37,191 bases of DNA from Prochlorococcus sp. AG-388-F11 (GCA_003279845.1 QCGP01000014.1:1-37191), one strand, 5' to 3'; shown: positions 1 to 7,946, numbered from the stretch's first letter. Translations and numbers: made by a program. The notes: a model not told the origin generated them from the sequence alone.

Positions 1-2
1 TT

Positions 3-137
3 TTTACGACTTTCTTTGGAACAAGGCTCTCAATTAGTGGTGATCAATTTTGGCATGTTTTAATAGGCCCATCTGGAACAATTAGCGTTCTTACCTTTTA
101 TTTAGTATTAAAGAGATCGCACAAAAAATTCACTTAA
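3..137 (+). CDS. C-terminal end of a membrane protein (cut by window edge)
   Basis: An open frame enters from the left edge and ends at TAA 135..137, giving 44 residues. It contains a hydrophobic stretch (around LTFYLVL) followed by a basic tail (KRSHKKFT), which looks like the last membrane helix of an integral membrane protein with a positively charged end. The 7-base gap to the next gene on the same strand suggests cotranscription. I do not recognise the family from this fragment, and a chance open frame cannot be fully excluded. Confidence 0.5.
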   Translation, partial: FTTFFGTRLSISGDQFWHVLIGPSGTISVLTFYLVLKRSHKKFT

Positions 138-144
138 GATTCTT

Positions 145-474
145 ATGAAAATATTTTTATTTGTAATTTTTATAGTATGCATAGTCACAATATTCTCTCC
201 AGTAGAAATTTTTGCTGATACAGCGCTTGATGTTTATATGAATGATTTTTATTCTAAATCGAATGAAGCTAGCCAGATTCTTAAAGAAATCGAAAATAGT
301 CTAAAAGAAGGATCAAGAAAAAAAGTATGCTCTAGGCAAAGAGAGGCTGCAAGATTAGGTCTATTAGCTAATAAATCATTAATTAAAGCCTTTGAAATAG
401 AGGGAGCTATTCCACCAATGCAAGCAATAAAGGCAAGTCAACAAAGATGGGAATCTATACTGAATGAGTGTTGA
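145..474 (+). CDS. Small exported protein of unknown function
   Basis: A 109-residue protein starting at ATG 145. Residues 1-24 form a typical signal peptide (Lys at position 3, long hydrophobic core, cleavage likely after the A in EIFA). The mature part is about 85 residues, mostly helical and charged, with a Lys/Arg-rich patch (GSRKKVCSRQR). It has two cysteines, one mid-chain and one as the very last residue, which could form a disulfide in the periplasm or thylakoid lumen. It starts 7 bases after the previous stop, so it is probably in the same transcript. I do not recognise a named family; it looks like a conserved picocyanobacterial hypothetical protein. Confidence 0.7.
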   Translation: MKIFLFVIFIVCIVTIFSPVEIFADTALDVYMNDFYSKSNEASQILKEIENSLKEGSRKKVCSRQREAARLGLLANKSLIKAFEIEGAIPPMQAIKASQQRWESILNEC

Positions 475-500
475 AGATGTTAGTAAATCTATAAAATTTT

Positions 501-935
501 TTAAATTTGCATTCTTACAGATTTGCTAATTAAGGGTATTTCAGGTTCAACTCCATATATACATTGATAAATCGAATAGATAAAAATACATAGCGTTAAT
601 ATAAAAATAATTGAGCCTAGTTCAACTATGGGGAATATTCTTAAGAGATATGAAATTATTATCAAAGCAATATCAATTAGTAATGCTTGGCATGCGTTAT
701 ATCTTACGAAATAGGGGACTTTTGGATTTCTTGCTAATCCAGCAAACAAAATTATAAATAATAAAAAACTACCAAAAGGCAGAGATTTTTCAATTATTGC
801 TATTGGGAAAGTTATTAATAATAGTATTTTTAAAAAAGAATATTTATAGAACAAATAATATCCAAAAGGTATTGATGCCTTTAACGGCAAAGTATACAAA
901 AATATTGATGACAGTCTCTGGAATATCTGATTCAA
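501..935 (-). CDS. Tic20/Ycf60-family membrane protein
   Basis: A 144-residue protein with about four hydrophobic segments. The motif around residues 72-85 (VPYFVRYNACQALL) is typical of the Tic20 (Ycf60) family, whose plastid members are part of the inner-envelope protein import translocon. The cyanobacterial role is not settled; a role in membrane protein transport or assembly is usually assumed. The only start upstream of the conserved part is TTG at 935; no in-frame ATG or GTG precedes the first membrane segment. It stands alone on the minus strand, convergent with the small exported protein gene and divergent from glyoxalase. Confidence 0.8.
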   Translation of the reverse strand: MNQIFQRLSSIFLYTLPLKASIPFGYYLFYKYSFLKILLLITFPIAIIEKSLPFGSFLLFIILFAGLARNPKVPYFVRYNACQALLIDIALIIISYLLRIFPIVELGSIIFILTLCIFIYSIYQCIYGVEPEIPLISKSVRMQI

Positions 936-1065
936 TATATTATTAGATTTAATACTTACATTTTAACCAAATTTTTGAACTTAATTAAAGACTTACTTTC
1001 GAAACAATCAATTTTGGCAGATTGTTATTAAATATTAGATAATTGATTAAGGTTCATAATTCACA

Positions 1066-1455
1066 ATGCGTATACTACATACAATGTTGAGAGTTGGAGA
1101 TTTAGATAAATCCATTGATTTTTACGTCAATAGATTAGGAATGAATTTATTAAGAAAAAAGGATTACCCACATGGGAAATTCACTTTGGCATTTGTCGGC
1201 TATGGCTCAGAAAAAGAAAATACAGTAATCGAATTAACTTATAACTGGGACAAAAAATCAGAAGACTATGAGCTTGGAGATAAATATGGTCATATAGCTA
1301 TTGGAGTAAAAGATATTCATCTTATTTGCCAAGGGTTAGAAAATAATGGTTGTAAAGTGACCACCAAACCTAAAACAATGAAAAACAGTAGCACTATCTT
1401 AGCTTTTATTGAAGATCCTGATGGATATAAAATTGAACTTATTGAAAGAGAATAA
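1066..1455 (+). CDS. gloA: Glyoxalase I (lactoylglutathione lyase)
   Basis: A 129-residue protein, the usual length for bacterial glyoxalase I. It converts the hemithioacetal of methylglyoxal and glutathione to S-lactoylglutathione in the cytosol. The four metal ligands of the family are visible: H5, E56, H76 and E124, at the spacing of the nickel-dependent E. coli enzyme. The two beta-alpha-beta-beta-beta halves are intact (MLRVGDLDKSIDFY and GHIAIGVKDI open the two modules). Its upstream region carries one copy of a 13-base motif that recurs downstream of the gene at 1509..1521 (inverted) and 1561..1573. Confidence 0.93.
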   Translation: MRILHTMLRVGDLDKSIDFYVNRLGMNLLRKKDYPHGKFTLAFVGYGSEKENTVIELTYNWDKKSEDYELGDKYGHIAIGVKDIHLICQGLENNGCKVTTKPKTMKNSSTILAFIEDPDGYKIELIERE

Positions 1456-1507
1456 AAGCTCTGATGTTTTTAATTCAATAAACAAATAACTAAATTTTAA
1501 ATAGATT

Positions 1508-1574
1508 GAATTATCTAATATTTTGTTTTTCAATTAACGGGGAGAATTACCCACAAAATCATATTAGATAATTC
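1508..1574. repeat. Inverted repeat with 14-base perfect arms
   Basis: GAATTATCTAATAT at 1508..1521 is the exact reverse complement of 1561..1574. The stem can be extended inward by TTTG/CAAA across a small bulge, and the loop itself holds a short GGG...CCC hairpin (about 1540..1553). Thirteen bases of the same arm (ATATTAGATAATT) occur again at 1032..1044, upstream of gloA. It may be a structured RNA, an operator array, or the remains of a small mobile element. There is no T-tract ending, so it is not a clear terminator. Confidence 0.6.
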
Positions 1575-1678
1575 TGCAGCTTTAATTTATATAAAAGATT
1601 ATTTTAGGATGAGGAATTCTTAAAATTAAATTTAAACTTTATATAATCTATATTAAATCTAAGTAGAATGTATAGACA

Positions 1679-1690
1679 ATCTAATTAGAT
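1679..1690. promoter_or_regulatory. Possible operator: palindrome ATCTAATTAGAT
   Basis: A perfect 12-base palindrome, 31 bases before the ATG of the ribbon-helix-helix gene. Its half site ATCTAAT/ATTAGAT is the core of the inverted-repeat arms at 1508..1574 and of the copy at 1032..1044. A TATTAT-like -10 candidate lies just downstream (about 1696..1701). Ribbon-helix-helix repressors usually bind short inverted repeats in their own promoters, so autoregulation is plausible. This is inference from position and symmetry. Confidence 0.3.
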
Positions 1691-1721
1691 ATATATATTA
1701 TAGAATTATCGCATAAAAGTT

Positions 1722-2225
1722 ATGCCTAGTACTTGGTCAAAATTAAGAGATGAATGGCTTGATAGAACCGCCGTTGCAAAAGATGATGCTAAATGGGCAT
1801 TAGAAGCTTTAATTAATTCTGAAGAAGATTTATTTGAAATAGAACAAAAAACAAAGAATAAAGAGGACGCTATAAGCCAAGTAAAATATTTGAAGAAAAA
1901 GGTTAAAGAAACTATTTCTTCGAAAGAAATTAGTCTCGATGATATTGCGTTAAATACTTCAAATTCAAACAAAGTACAGATCTCAGTACCATCAAATCTT
2001 ACTTATCTTTTGAAAGTTTGGGCTGCAGCAGAGGGGCGAGACCTATCGAGTGTTGCTTTTCAGTGTTTAGAAACTGGTATAAGGGAAATGAAAAGCAAAG
2101 GTTCAATACCTTCAATAGCGGTAAATAGATATGATTCGGCCTGTCAAAAAAGAATTGCGCTGGCAGAAGTAAACAATTTATTGGAGAAATACGAAATAGC
2201 TCAGAATGAAACCAAAAAATTATGA
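1722..2225 (+). CDS. Coiled-coil protein with ribbon-helix-helix-like domain
   Basis: A 167-residue protein. Residues 1-75 are charged and helical. Residues 84-122 look like a ribbon-helix-helix (CopG/Arc-type) DNA-binding unit: a short strand (KVQISVP), then helix A (NLTYLLKVWAAAEG), the turn RDLSS, and helix B (VAFQCLETGIREM). A second charged helix ends the protein. The stop overlaps the next gene's start (ATGA at 2222..2225), so the two are translationally coupled. Its upstream region has the ATTAGAT-type inverted repeats. A transcriptional regulator is the best guess; the family assignment comes from pattern only. Confidence 0.6.
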   Translation: MPSTWSKLRDEWLDRTAVAKDDAKWALEALINSEEDLFEIEQKTKNKEDAISQVKYLKKKVKETISSKEISLDDIALNTSNSNKVQISVPSNLTYLLKVWAAAEGRDLSSVAFQCLETGIREMKSKGSIPSIAVNRYDSACQKRIALAEVNNLLEKYEIAQNETKKL

Positions 2226-2614
2226 ATAACAGAAAAATCATAAAAGGATACAAAACATTAATATCATCAAGTTTTAATGCAGCTAATTCTACAGATAAAT
2301 TCAAAGATGGAATAATTTATACTCTTTATTCTGATGAATTTAATTCACTTAAAGTTGGTTTCGCTGAGAATGATAAGGTTTTAGAAAAAAAAATATCTAG
2401 TGAGGCATTGATTTTATTAGATATGAAAAAAGGGAACAAGAAAGATCTATTTTTATTAATAACCACTCTAAATGAACTTGGTATCAAATATTCAGACAAT
2501 CTTTTTTTTAAATACTCAAGTCCTTTAATGAGACACTTGTCTACATTAGGTTGGCCTATTGGAAGATCATTTTATAAACAAAGAAAAATTAAAAAAGAAC
2601 TTTTATTTGCATAA
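2222..2614 (+). CDS. Small basic protein, possibly T5orf172/GIY-YIG-like
   Basis: A 130-residue basic protein translationally coupled to the upstream ribbon-helix-helix gene through an ATGA overlap. Residues 31-48 (IIYTLYSDEFNSLKVGF) resemble the first two strands of GIY-YIG/T5orf172 domains, where the pattern is roughly hydrophobic-Y-x-hydrophobic, then a short turn and (V/I)KIGxT. The basic C-terminus (YKQRKIKKE) could bind nucleic acid. The usual catalytic Arg and Glu are not obvious, so nuclease activity is unsupported. It is convergent with the pentapeptide gene, 2 bases apart. I do not recognise a firm family. Confidence 0.55.
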   Translation: MNNRKIIKGYKTLISSSFNAANSTDKFKDGIIYTLYSDEFNSLKVGFAENDKVLEKKISSEALILLDMKKGNKKDLFLLITTLNELGIKYSDNLFFKYSSPLMRHLSTLGWPIGRSFYKQRKIKKELLFA

Positions 2615-2616
2615 AT

Positions 2617-3090
2617 TTAAATGTAATCACACTCTAAAGTCTCTCTGGTGTCTCTATATGTGAATGGATTAGTACCAGAGGCACTTTCACAAAATTTTCT
2701 AACAATATCTTTTGGCAAAAAAACATTTGTGAAGTCTGCGCCTTGGATTTTTACATTTTCAAACTGTGTACTATAAGCAAAAGAATCCTCTAAGTTAGTA
2801 TTTGATAAATCTGTTCCTTCTAAAACAGCTGAGTCTAATGTTACTTCTCTTAAATTGGAGTTACTTAGATTAGTATTTTTAAGTTTTGCTCCATAAAGAG
2901 TCGCATTTTGGAGCTCACAATCTGATAAATTTGCGTCTTGTAAATCAGTCAAATAGAAAGTTGCTCCTTTTAAATCAGATCCAGAAAAATCTGCTCCTAC
3001 TAAGGATTGTTTACCATAATCCAATGCAGCAAAGCTTCTAGAAGGGAGAGTTAAAACAATCATTAAAACAGTTAAAATTATAAATCTCAT
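2617..3090 (-). CDS. Exported pentapeptide-repeat protein
   Basis: A 157-residue protein with a signal peptide (about residues 1-21, ending SFAA). It is followed by consecutive pentapeptide repeats of A(D/N)LXX type from roughly residue 25 to 125 (for example GADFS, GSDLK, GATFY, DANLS, NTNLS, GTDLS, GADFT). These fold as a right-handed quadrilateral beta-helix. A C-terminal tail of about 35 residues has two cysteines (KFCES and LECDY) that may form a disulfide, as in lumenal pentapeptide proteins of cyanobacteria and plastids. Location is probably the thylakoid lumen or periplasm; the function is unknown. Confidence 0.85.
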   Translation of the reverse strand: MRFIILTVLMIVLTLPSRSFAALDYGKQSLVGADFSGSDLKGATFYLTDLQDANLSDCELQNATLYGAKLKNTNLSNSNLREVTLDSAVLEGTDLSNTNLEDSFAYSTQFENVKIQGADFTNVFLPKDIVRKFCESASGTNPFTYRDTRETLECDYI

Positions 3091-3196
3091 TTTTTGAATA
3101 GTATTTCAACAAATTCTAACTTCTTAAGCTGAAATCTAAAAATTAATTATTTACTGAATGCTATATTTATTGAAATAACAAATCATGAAGTAGGTT

Positions 3197-4837
3197 TTGG
3201 ATATAAGTCCTTATGATGCAATTGTTGTTGGCTCTGGTGCTACAGGAGGAATAGCAGCACTTACATTGGCAGAAAAGGGGATAAAAGTTTTAGTAATAGA
3301 AGCCGGACCAAAAATTAAAAGGCTTGAGGCTAGTAATTATGAGCCAAAAAATACATTAAAAAGATTATCAGGAGTTTTAACAAAAAAACATGCCAATCAA
3401 TGCCAGCATCCCGGTTATTGGAAAAATAATCCCGATTTATATTCAAATGAATTGAAACATCCTTATGACTTCCCAAAGAAAAAGCCCTTCCTTTGGACTC
3501 AAGGTAAACAATATGGGGGGAGATCATTAACTTGGGGAGGCATAACATTAAGATTTTCTTCAGAAGATTTTCATCCAGCTAAAAAAGACGGATTCGGGCC
3601 AAACTGGCCTATTTCATACGATGAACTTTCCCCTCACTATGATTTCATTGAAAATTTATGTGGAATCTATGGACGAAAAGATGATATAGATGAAATCCCA
3701 AACGGTAAATATATTGGTGAAATACCTCTTACAGAAAACGAAAAAGTTTTTGGCAGCAAAGTTAAATCAAAATTAAACTATCCATTTATCCAATCAAGAG
3801 GTTTTGACCGTAATTCATCAGTAAAAGATAAAGAATGGCCCAAGTCCTCTAGTCTAGGAAGCACTTTAAAAAAAGCTTTAGATACTGGAAATGTACAAAT
3901 AATCTCTAATCACCTAGTTGAGTCTTTTGAGATTAACAAGATAACAGAGCTTGCATCAAAACTAACGATCGTAAACTTAGAAAATGGATGCAAAAAAGAA
4001 TTAAATTGTGATTTAATCCTCCTTTGCGCATCAACAATTTCAACACTCAGAATACTACTGAACTCAGAATATAAATCAAATCCCTCAGGTTTTAAAGATA
4101 ATTCTGAGAAATTAGGTAAATACCTTATGGACCATATATCTATCTGTAGATTTTTTTCAGTCCCAAAAACAAAAAACTCAGGAAAACCATTAGATAATCT
4201 TCCCGATCTTTCTGGCGCAGGCAGCTTCTTTATTCCGTTCGGTTCAAATTTACCAAAAATTGACGACATGAATTTCTATAGAGGTTATGGAATTTGGGGA
4301 GCAATTGATAGATTAGGGATACCTAAATTTTTGCAAAAAGACAGAAACACATCCATTGGTTTTCTTATCGCCCATGGCGAAGTCCTTCCTAGGGAGAAAA
4401 ACTCAGTTTCTCTCTCTAGAAAAACAGATGAATGGGGTATCCCAATTCCCTACATTGAATTCGAATGGAGCGAAAATGAGCTAAATATGGCTAAACATAT
4501 GGAAAAAACAATACGAAAATCAATAAAAGCTGCAAATGGAGAAATAAAAAATATTAATGAACTAATAAATATTCCATTAGGGAGTTTAATTACAAAAAAT
4601 TTGATCGCACTTTCAGATAGTCCTCCTCCTCCTGGATATTACATTCATGAAGTAGGGGGAGCACCAATGGGGACAAATGAAGAAAATAGCGTAGTTGATA
4701 AATTCAATAGATTATGGAGATGCAAGAATGTGCTTGTATTAGATGGAGCATGTTGGCCCACATCATCTTGGCAAAGCCCCACACTTACAATGATGGCTTT
4801 GAGTAGAAGAGCCTGTTTAAATATTAAAAAGATTTAG
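3197..4837 (+). CDS. GMC-family FAD-dependent oxidoreductase
   Basis: A 546-residue flavoprotein of the glucose-methanol-choline family, which oxidises alcohol groups of sugars, choline or similar compounds. The N-terminal dinucleotide fold is clear (DAIVVGSGATGG, residues 7-18, then VLVIEAG). The GMC signature region around QGKQYGGRSLTWGGIT binds FAD. The C-terminal block has HEVGGAPMGTNEENSVVD and a final WPTSSWQSPTLTMMALSRRA motif, where the usual Asn-Pro is Ser-Pro. The start is TTG at 3197: the in-frame codon at 3191 is a stop, and no other start lies before the FAD motif. The 3' end overlaps the convergent DUF2811 gene by 14 bases. The substrate cannot be told from the sequence. Confidence 0.88.
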   Translation: MDISPYDAIVVGSGATGGIAALTLAEKGIKVLVIEAGPKIKRLEASNYEPKNTLKRLSGVLTKKHANQCQHPGYWKNNPDLYSNELKHPYDFPKKKPFLWTQGKQYGGRSLTWGGITLRFSSEDFHPAKKDGFGPNWPISYDELSPHYDFIENLCGIYGRKDDIDEIPNGKYIGEIPLTENEKVFGSKVKSKLNYPFIQSRGFDRNSSVKDKEWPKSSSLGSTLKKALDTGNVQIISNHLVESFEINKITELASKLTIVNLENGCKKELNCDLILLCASTISTLRILLNSEYKSNPSGFKDNSEKLGKYLMDHISICRFFSVPKTKNSGKPLDNLPDLSGAGSFFIPFGSNLPKIDDMNFYRGYGIWGAIDRLGIPKFLQKDRNTSIGFLIAHGEVLPREKNSVSLSRKTDEWGIPIPYIEFEWSENELNMAKHMEKTIRKSIKAANGEIKNINELINIPLGSLITKNLIALSDSPPPPGYYIHEVGGAPMGTNEENSVVDKFNRLWRCKNVLVLDGACWPTSSWQSPTLTMMALSRRACLNIKKI

Positions 4838-5081
4838 AGGGTGTAAATAATTGATTTAAATAAATTTCCGAGACAGAATTATTTGTACATCCGTTTTGAA
4901 CAAGAAAAGTAGCTAATGCTGAATTTATAAGCTTATATTGATCCCATGTTGGGTTACTTAATACGAAATCTTTCATAGTGTTATAAAGAGTTTCTGAAAG
5001 CTCTGTTTCTAAAGAGACTTTATTTGATGAGCACTCGACAAGTTTGTTATCAATTGAATTTGATTGGCTAATTTGATCCAT
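4824..5081 (-). CDS. DUF2811-type small protein
   Basis: I place the start at ATG 5081 (85 residues, beginning MDQISQSN) rather than at the far 5' end of the open frame (5147), because the 22 extra residues are unlike the rest. The core (VSLETELSETLYNTMKDF, then a Trp-Asp-Gln stretch and the ALATFLVQNG helix) matches the cyanobacterial DUF2811 pattern, a short alpha-helical domain of unknown function. It ends inside the 3' end of the convergent GMC oxidoreductase gene (14-base overlap). Confidence 0.7.
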   Translation of the reverse strand: MDQISQSNSIDNKLVECSSNKVSLETELSETLYNTMKDFVLSNPTWDQYKLINSALATFLVQNGCTNNSVSEIYLNQLFTPSKSF

Positions 5082-5254
5082 AAATCTATGTATTCTTACA
5101 TGAATATAATGATATTTTTTTAAAGAAATATCAAAAAAAATCTGCATGTAAACTTTTCAAATTATCAAATGAGACTCATGTAATAAGTTAGTTTTTTAAA
5201 AAATAACTTTTTAGATAAGGAAATTGATTAGATCTTAAAGAAAAGTCAACAATA

Positions 5255-5365
5255 ATGTTGAAGTCCTGTTTTTTTAAAAAACTGCTGGGATTTCTAATCC
5301 AATGTGGATTTGGACGTGGAAAACAACCTCTAAATTGTGGAAAATCTAGCTCTAAATACTTTTAA
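5255..5365 (+). CDS. Candidate 36-residue Gly/Cys-rich small protein
   Basis: The 352-base gap between the DUF2811 start and the chelatase stop holds this ATG-to-TAA frame. The peptide has a short hydrophobic, amphipathic N-terminus (FFKKLLGFLI) and a striking tail QCGFGRGKQPLNCGK with Cys at 17 and 28 plus Cys 5. The tail looks constrained rather than random, and the TGTGGA/CGTGGA codons give three near repeats at DNA level. No strong ribosome-binding site is visible. It could be a membrane-associated microprotein or a chance frame. The rest of the gap shows only AT-rich sequence with an imperfect palindrome at 5185..5209. Confidence 0.45.
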   Translation: MLKSCFFKKLLGFLIQCGFGRGKQPLNCGKSSSKYF

Positions 5366-5433
5366 GATTTTATATTAGGAATACTTATATACACTGAGTC
5401 TATTAAGACTTAGTAGAGAAAGAGACAGATGAT

Positions 5434-6588
5434 TCAGTTATTTTCAACGGATTTTCTTAAGATTTGATCTTCATTAGGCAAGCGAAGCGTGACAGGTCCC
5501 AAAGGGTGTTTTGAATTTGGATAAATACTATGGTGATGATGATGGTGATTATGTTCATGTTGATGAGCCTCGACATGTTCATGTTCTAAGTAATTACCTC
5601 CTCCTGAGTTTAATTTCTCTTTGTTATGTGTTGGGATTTGATTTTGTATTTCACAATCACCATTACATTCAGGGTCACATAAATCACAGCTAATACCCAA
5701 ACCCTCTACGTGGTCATGATGACTTTCTTGTACCATTCCAACTTCTTTTTCAAAGCCAAATAAATTTGATCTATATTTACATGTGGAGCAATTCATAAAA
5801 TTATTACCCTCGTTATTAAGAATCTCTCCAATTCTTTCTACAAAAGTGTCGACCACATAAGACTGCGAGGAAAGATATTTTGCATGTAAAAATGAAATAT
5901 GTGGATTATTAATAGCAACTAAATCACTTTGCCTTTTTATTCTTGTGACAAGCACACCTGAGAAAAGGAAATAAGGGAAAATAATTATATTTTTATAACC
6001 AAGTCTCACAACATTTATCAAGCCAGGTTCAACAAGGGGGAAAGTTACTCCTGAAAAAACTGTTTCTCCCCACCCTAAACCAATCCCCTCTACGATCATT
6101 CTAGTAATTTTTGAAACATTGGAGTTCGCATCTGGGTCAGAGGAGCCTCTACCAACAACAACTAATAATGATTCTTCAGGTTTGAGAGTCTTATTTTGTT
6201 TAAATACATCTTTTACTCTTTCACAAGCTGCACTAATCATTAAATTATTGATACCTAATTCTCTTCCATAAATTATTTCAATACCAGTTTTACTTGAATA
6301 ATTCATAAGCAAGCTAGGTATATCATTTTTAACATGGCCTGCAGCGAAAAGCATTGCTGGTATTGCAATTATTTTTTTTATAGAATTATCTTTTAACTTA
6401 TCTAAGGCATCAACAATTGAAGGTTTAGCAAATTCCAAGAACCCATATTCAACTAAAAAATTTGGATATCTTTCTTGTATGAATTTAGTTAATTCTTGAA
6501 ATTCAGTAATGGCTAATTTATTTCTACTCCCGTGACCACAGATAAGAATCGCAACTTGATTATTTAACTTCGAATCTAAATTATCCAA
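5434..6588 (-). CDS. cbiX: Sirohydrochlorin cobalto/ferrochelatase, long CbiX form
   Basis: A CbiX-family chelatase that inserts Co2+ (cobalamin route) or Fe2+ (siroheme) into sirohydrochlorin. Numbering is from TTG 6588 (384 residues). The first CbiX half has the catalytic histidines H19 (CGHGSR) and H85 (AAGHVKND); a second, degenerate half follows (VVVGRGSSDPD, then FPYFLFSGVL). The tail carries MXCXXC (M265, C267, C270), the iron-sulfur motif described in Bacillus megaterium CbiX. It also has four further Cys (301, 304, 308, 312) and a His-rich stretch (336-353), likely for metal binding. The frame extends to a TTG at 6669, but that would overlap the divergent oxidase start (GTG 6636); TTG 6588 avoids this. 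Confidence 0.88.
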   Translation of the reverse strand: MDNLDSKLNNQVAILICGHGSRNKLAITEFQELTKFIQERYPNFLVEYGFLEFAKPSIVDALDKLKDNSIKKIIAIPAMLFAAGHVKNDIPSLLMNYSSKTGIEIIYGRELGINNLMISAACERVKDVFKQNKTLKPEESLLVVVGRGSSDPDANSNVSKITRMIVEGIGLGWGETVFSGVTFPLVEPGLINVVRLGYKNIIIFPYFLFSGVLVTRIKRQSDLVAINNPHISFLHAKYLSSQSYVVDTFVERIGEILNNEGNNFMNCSTCKYRSNLFGFEKEVGMVQESHHDHVEGLGISCDLCDPECNGDCEIQNQIPTHNKEKLNSGGGNYLEHEHVEAHQHEHNHHHHHHSIYPNSKHPLGPVTLRLPNEDQILRKSVENN

Positions 6589-6635
6589 TACTAGGTTATT
6601 ACTTATACCATAATAGTAAAGAACGATATTATGTA

Positions 6636-7916
6636 GTGAAAAAAAATAATAATTTGCTTGAAATTCCAAATATTAACTCAAAAGACGCAAAGTTAAAGAA
6701 ATTAATTTATGACGTGGAAGATTCATTATTTAATAAGGATAATTATTCTAAGGAAAAATTCGAGCACCTTTGTGTATGTAGTGGGGGTACAACCTCTAGC
6801 TGTGCAAAAAATGGTTTTACAACTCTTGATCTAAGGAAAAATCACAGCAAAATTCACCTAGATAGAGAAAGCAATTTAGTAACAATTGGAGGTGGAGTAA
6901 TAATGGGGAATCTAGTAAATCATTTGCAAAAATATAATCGGAGTTTTCCAATCGGACTTTCTAAACTTCCTGGAGCAGGCTATATACTTACTGGTGGAGT
7001 AAGCCCACTTAGTAGAGCCTACGGATTAGCCATTGATAATATTGAATCAGTTAAAGGTTTCTTGGGTAATGGCACATTTATTTCTTTAAAAAAAAATCAA
7101 ATAAATCCAGAGGAACAATTGATTTGGGAAGCTATTAAAGGCGCAGCACCCTTCTTCTCAATTATTACCGAAATAGAACTTAAGACTTTCCAATCTAATC
7201 CAATTAAAGTTATTGAGGGATTTGTTAATCTAAATGAACTTTCAGAAATAATAAAACTATCAGAGAAATTTCCAGAAAATATTAGTCTTCAATGGATTTA
7301 TGCCCAAAAAATTTACATATATATTTTTGCTGAACTCAAAAATAATTTAGAGGATAAAAGAACAGAAGAATACCTAATGCTTCTAGACAAATTTCCTGCT
7401 CTAAAAAAACAATTTTATGAGAACTTTAACAAAATAAATTTTTTCCCAAAGGAATTGAATTTATATGAGCTGAATGCAAATAACCATTCTGAGGTAATTA
7501 GTCTTCTTGGAGAAGATTTAAAAAATGATATCCCAATTTTCATAAAATATTTGGATGAAATAATGGACAATAAACCTAATAATTCCTGTTATGTTGCTTC
7601 TCAACAATTAGGTTGCAAAACTAAAAAGTTAAATCATGGCTCAAGCTTTTTTGTTCATAGAAAAAGTACTTGGAAACCATGGATATATGCATCATGGAAA
7701 AAAAATGATCTTCAAGAAAAAGAAGTCGCTTTGGAATGGATTTATAAATCGTGGAGCAAGCTAAAAAGGTTTTATCCAAATATTCACTTAGCCCAATTGC
7801 ATAATCATTTGGATTCTCATGATGAAGAAATTACATTAGCCTTTGGAAATAGAATTAATGAATTAAAAACTTTAAAGAATATTTTTGACCCACAAGGTAT
7901 TTTGCCTCCTCTATGA
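6636..7916 (+). CDS. FAD-linked oxidase (GlcD/PCMH-type flavoprotein)
   Basis: A 426-residue protein with an FAD-binding PCMH fold. The phosphate loop CSGGTTSS, then LVTIGGGVIMGNL and GAGYILTGGVSPLSRAYGLAIDNI match the FAD-binding type 4 family of FAD/FMN-containing dehydrogenases. The last residues (LKNIFDPQGILPP) are the usual C-terminal signature of berberine-bridge and glycolate-oxidase-like enzymes. The start is GTG 6636; an ATG at 6631 is followed at once by TAG. It is divergent from cbiX. The SulP gene follows after 30 bases, so the two may be cotranscribed. The substrate is unknown. Confidence 0.8.
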   Translation: MKKNNNLLEIPNINSKDAKLKKLIYDVEDSLFNKDNYSKEKFEHLCVCSGGTTSSCAKNGFTTLDLRKNHSKIHLDRESNLVTIGGGVIMGNLVNHLQKYNRSFPIGLSKLPGAGYILTGGVSPLSRAYGLAIDNIESVKGFLGNGTFISLKKNQINPEEQLIWEAIKGAAPFFSIITEIELKTFQSNPIKVIEGFVNLNELSEIIKLSEKFPENISLQWIYAQKIYIYIFAELKNNLEDKRTEEYLMLLDKFPALKKQFYENFNKINFFPKELNLYELNANNHSEVISLLGEDLKNDIPIFIKYLDEIMDNKPNNSCYVASQQLGCKTKKLNHGSSFFVHRKSTWKPWIYASWKKNDLQEKEVALEWIYKSWSKLKRFYPNIHLAQLHNHLDSHDEEITLAFGNRINELKTLKNIFDPQGILPPL

Positions 7917-7946
7917 AGTAACTTCATAATTATAAAGAAAATTAAA

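Noticed and set aside
1722..2614. Calling the ribbon-helix-helix pair a toxin-antitoxin system
   Set aside because: No toxin family recognised and the regulator is longer than usual antitoxins; kept as a question only.
3185..3193. ATG-AAG-TAG minimal ORF just before the GMC start
   Set aside because: A two-codon frame is expected by chance; no sign of a regulatory role.
5303..5344. Cluster of three DnaA-box-like sites as a replication origin
   Set aside because: Only one is an exact match, the sites coincide with codons of a 36-codon frame, and no dnaA/dnaN genes are near. Kept only as a finding about the small frame.
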